Part shown: positions 61,544-64,000 of the stretch, one piece after another
Layout of the letters: each line of letters opens with the position of its first letter
How positions within the stretch are numbered: the stretch's first letter is position 1
Assembly: GCA_002321895.1 (NCBI GenBank)
Contig: DCMZ01000010.1
Location: forward strand, 248,001 to 312,000
Origin: Bdellovibrionaceae bacterium UBA1609
Lineage (GTDB): Bacteria; Bdellovibrionota; Bdellovibrionia; Bdellovibrionales; UBA1609
Reading direction: 5' to 3'
DNA: 64,000 nt
Program-made: the position numbers and the translations under genes
The notes under the pieces: generated by a model
What the model was told of the DNA's origin: nothing
Seen by the model: the letters and a program-made list of their open reading frames with translations, nothing else
The model's database searches: none

Positions 61544-62797
61544 CTAAGCCATCTGTGGGGCTGTCTTACTTAACTCAGAAACACAGGCCTTCCACTGCTC
61601 AAGTGACTTGCGATATTCAATTTTGGCTAAGCGGGCCTCTAATTTCAGTTGAGCCATTTTACGATTTTTTTGTTCTACCCAGTCTTCCTTCATCTCGGCA
61701 TAACCCTGAGAAAACCCATCCCGCTTCTCTGCCATTGATTGAGTGAAATCTTGCTTTTTAGATTGATAGTTTTGAGCCCATTCCTTTTTCTTTAACTTGT
61801 ACTCCGCTTGAAGCTCTTGTTTTTTCAAATTGTACTCTCTTGCCATCCGTGCCCAATGCTTCTGCGCCTCATCCATCTTAGACTTGATGGACTGTAAACG
61901 ATCGGTGTCTACACCCTGAGTTTGTAACTGCTTTTCCTGCATTTGCATCTTAGCTTGTAAAATTCGATATTCAGAAACTTGCTTAAGATTATGAGTTACG
62001 CCAAACCAAGACAATCCTTTGATCATCCACTTTGTAGGATCCCAGTTATACCAGCGAATTCCGTTGCGGTAGTCCGCCTCAAAAGTATGGTGAAAGTTGT
62101 GGTAGCCCTCGCCATTGGTTAAAACAGCCACAAACAAGCTATCACGTGCAGTATGTTTATCTGAAAAAGGCTGCGTTCCCACAATATGCGCCAAAGAATT
62201 CACGAAAAATGTAACATGATGAACCAGTGTCGTTCGGACGATAAATCCAAAAATAAAACCACCTAGAGGGTCACCCAAAATATGCCCAATGAGTGTGGGC
62301 ACACCAGCACCAGAGAGAATGGCTATGAGTAAATAGTACTTATCCTGAAACATCACCAACTTGTTTTTTTCCAGATCCCCAAGAGGAACCACAGAATCTT
62401 CTGTGTGCCCCTTAAACATCATCCATCCTAAATGAGAATGAAAGGCTCCTTTTTTGGCATCATAAGGATCTTTATCTGTATCCACATTTTTGTGATGTTT
62501 ACGATGATCCCAACTCCACTTAAAACAAGAATTTTGAAACGTCCCCGCACCAAAAAAAAGCATTAAAGCCTGATACACTTTATTGGCCGAATAGGCTTTA
62601 TGGGAAAACAACCTGTGATAACCGGCTGTGATACTCATAGTAGATATAAAAAAGAGTGCGACTGTCATAACTACAATCGACCAGGAAAGGTCGAAAAAAT
62701 AAAGATACAAAGGCACAAACAACACGGCCAACAATGGCATTGTGGTCAGAAAGATAAATGGTACTTTATCGATCTCTTTGTAATTGGCTGTCTTCAA
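61544..62797 (-). CDS. Fatty-acid desaturase with long charged helical C-terminal tail
   Basis: A 417-residue protein. Residues 1-275 are an acyl-CoA/acyl-lipid delta-9 desaturase: four membrane helices and three His boxes, HRLFSH (61-66), HRKHHK (98-103) and HNFHH (233-237). It inserts a double bond into fatty acyl chains using a di-iron centre, which keeps membranes fluid in the cold. The last 140 residues are almost all Lys, Glu, Gln, Ala and aromatic residues with a spaced pattern (KKKEWAQNYQSKKQDFTQSM), a probable long coiled coil not usual in this family. The TTG start has GGGGAG 7 bases ahead. Confidence 0.92.
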   Translation of the reverse strand: MKTANYKEIDKVPFIFLTTMPLLAVLFVPLYLYFFDLSWSIVVMTVALFFISTMSITAGYHRLFSHKAYSANKVYQALMLFFGAGTFQNSCFKWSWDHRKHHKNVDTDKDPYDAKKGAFHSHLGWMMFKGHTEDSVVPLGDLEKNKLVMFQDKYYLLIAILSGAGVPTLIGHILGDPLGGFIFGFIVRTTLVHHVTFFVNSLAHIVGTQPFSDKHTARDSLFVAVLTNGEGYHNFHHTFEADYRNGIRWYNWDPTKWMIKGLSWFGVTHNLKQVSEYRILQAKMQMQEKQLQTQGVDTDRLQSIKSKMDEAQKHWARMAREYNLKKQELQAEYKLKKKEWAQNYQSKKQDFTQSMAEKRDGFSQGYAEMKEDWVEQKNRKMAQLKLEARLAKIEYRKSLEQWKACVSELSKTAPQMA

Positions 62798-63108
62798 AAA
62801 TATTCTCCCCGTTTGGAAACACTTTTACCCTACTCTATCGAAGTGCAAAAGTCAGTCTTCAGACTCACAATAACACAATGATAATATGAACTTGTGCCCA
62901 TTGTGCTGCATTTCAAGCCCAGAGGCTAGAGTCATTTTGCCATTCTGCATATTTGAAATGTGGATCAAAATGGAACGTCTCAAATAACTACGTCTAGGTT
63001 CTAAGCAGCCGACAAGGGATTTCCCACAAAAAGGACCTCAAATCTAACCTATTGGGCCTAAAAGGGCATGCGATTTGCTCCGTTAAGAGTGAAGCGGGGG
63101 GGACTTCT
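62798..63108. other. Intergenic region between divergent genes
   Basis: About 310 bases between the leftward desaturase and the rightward lipoprotein. I see no gene or RNA here. It must hold both promoters, but no -35/-10 pair stands out; a TTGCAC-type element lies upstream of the desaturase on the minus strand. Confidence 0.5.
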
Positions 63109-64000
63109 ATGCCGAAATTCGTGAAATCTATAATACTATATGTGATGATGTCCGCAGGAATCATTTTTGTATTCCAAAACTGTGCACAACCTTTAGAGGA
63201 AGTGACTGATGTGTCCTCATCTTCTTCAGACTCTTCTAGCTCTAGCTCTGAAGAGGATGTTGTTGTAGCACCGCCCAATGTAGATGTGGTTGAGGACGAT
63301 GGAGATCCCCAAGCGGATTTTCAAGTGATTTCTGTTTCACAAAATGTCTCATCCACTGAAAACCAAAGTGTGACTTTGAGTATCACTACTTCAGGAGGCG
63401 AAGTGGGAGGCTATCGATGGAATTATCGTGGTTTCAGCGCAAATAATTTTACAGCCATCTCCAATTCCAACTCCAATTCGTTAACTCTAAACCCATTGGC
63501 AATGAGCGACGAGGGTGTGTATCGAGTGGAAGTATTGGATCTTTCAGGCTCAGTTATAACAGCACATGAAATGAGTGTAACCGTAGCCCAGCAGGTAACC
63601 CCGGTGACTATCACTGGCTTGAGCCCAGCGGCATCTGCAGCAGCCCATGTTATACAGCAAAACACTTCAATGACCTTGCAGGTCACTGCTACGGGGACTA
63701 TTTCCGGATACCAATGGTATAAAAACAATGCCGCCATTCCAGAAGCTATAGGCCCTTCCTACAACCTTACGGCCACTACTATTGCTGGAGCGGAAGGCAC
63801 CTACAAAGTGCGCGTGCTTGGACCCGACGGGTATGTTGATTCCGGCAACATAGTGATCGAGGTGAGGTCAAATGTCACCTTATCTACAATTTCAGCATCA
63901 CCTGATGCCTCATCCTTTGACGAAGGCACTTCATTTACTCTTTCTGTTGTTTCCACTGGAAATGTGAGCTCTTACCGCTGGTACAAAGACAATTCACTTC
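63109..64000 (+). CDS. Ig-like-repeat lipoprotein, N-terminal part (cut by window edge)
   Basis: 297 codons run off the right edge. It begins MPKFVKSIILYVMMSAGIIF and continues VFQNCAQPLEE, a lipoprotein signal with Cys near 24. An acidic serine-rich linker (DVSSSSSDSSSSSSEEDVVV) follows, then at least three Ig-like domains: each has a W in a strand (GGYRWNYRG, GYQWYKNN, SSYRWYKDN) and DEGVYRVEVLD or AEGTYKVRVLG about 30 residues later, the classical Trp core and DxGxY turn. Such proteins are surface adhesins or receptors. GGGGGGAC lies 4 bases before ATG. Confidence 0.85.
   Translation, partial: MPKFVKSIILYVMMSAGIIFVFQNCAQPLEEVTDVSSSSSDSSSSSSEEDVVVAPPNVDVVEDDGDPQADFQVISVSQNVSSTENQSVTLSITTSGGEVGGYRWNYRGFSANNFTAISNSNSNSLTLNPLAMSDEGVYRVEVLDLSGSVITAHEMSVTVAQQVTPVTITGLSPAASAAAHVIQQNTSMTLQVTATGTISGYQWYKNNAAIPEAIGPSYNLTATTIAGAEGTYKVRVLGPDGYVDSGNIVIEVRSNVTLSTISASPDASSFDEGTSFTLSVVSTGNVSSYRWYKDNSL

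Noticed and set aside
62994..63278. Minus-strand open frame rich in Ser/Glu
   Set aside because: Antisense to the serine-rich linker and signal peptide of the Ig-repeat lipoprotein, which has a ribosome binding site and clear domains.

Overview
The window looks like about 64 kb of chromosome from a free-living Gram-negative bacterium with moderate to low GC. It is dense with exported proteins: many signal peptides, lipoproteins, beta-barrel-like proteins, a FecR-domain protein and a secreted transglycosylase. It also carries transporters of families usually driven by ions (SSS, BCCT, POT) and osmotic-stress genes. There is no rRNA or other decisive marker. The mix of exported hypotheticals, wall-active enzymes, paired cold-shock genes, RhlE-type helicases and strong AGGAGG-type ribosome binding sites fits a Bdellovibrionota-like (possibly marine) organism. 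That placement is an inference.

Layout. 1-4.3 kb: an ABC exporter (permease cut by the window edge), a Gre-like factor, a tandem TM2 protein, a rhomboid protease, an SGNH-like exported protein and a small basic protein with a clear terminator. 4.4-8.3 kb: a moxR / DUF58 / transglutaminase operon. 8.4-13 kb: a PLA2-like exported protein, then a glucan module in which a ROK sugar kinase and an exported GH15 glucoamylase diverge from a sodium/sugar symporter. 13-16.6 kb: a POT peptide transporter and a lemA / TPM / TPM operon. 17-22.8 kb: a beta-propeller glycosidase-like protein, BCCT transporter plus MscS channel (osmoadaptation), DUF6491 and an ICMT-like methyltransferase. 23-27.6 kb: four co-oriented genes for exported proteins, including an SLT-type transglycosylase with SH3-like domains. 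27.5-31.4 kb: a GNAT domain fused to phosphoenolpyruvate carboxylase, coupled to a nitrilase-family hydrolase. 31.5-38 kb: DUF4331 protein, DEAD-box helicase, YegD-like Hsp70, 2OG-Fe(II) oxygenase and two exported proteins. 38.2-39.8 kb: hipBA with a three-site operator array. 40-45 kb: envelope proteins including two probable outer-membrane barrels and a FecR-domain protein. 45-47 kb: MerR regulator facing a hotdog-fold gene across a textbook MerR promoter, then a GNAT gene.

47-59 kb is the most structured part. A cold-shock gene at 47.36 kb and another at 58.2 kb share the same promoter-leader sequence. In the second copy, two small unknown genes lie between the conserved 5' leader and the cold-shock gene. 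Between them lie a DEAD-box helicase, a protein built from ten YDxR repeats, an orphan histidine kinase, a LysE exporter, hydrolases and a PL14-like polysaccharide lyase bracketed by copies of a structured intergenic repeat. A tRNA-Asp at 58.9 kb has a 24-bp copy of its 3' end 202 bp away. The last 5 kb hold an aldehyde-dehydrogenase-like protein without its catalytic residues, coupled to a metallo-beta-lactamase-fold hydrolase; a fatty-acid desaturase with a long charged helical tail; and the start of an Ig-like-repeat lipoprotein running off the edge.

No CRISPR array, transposase, integrase or prophage gene was seen. The most notable observations are the GNAT-PEPC fusion beside its split-off nitrilase partner, the duplicated cold-shock leader with two captured genes, the YDxR repeat protein and the apparent ALDH pseudoenzyme.
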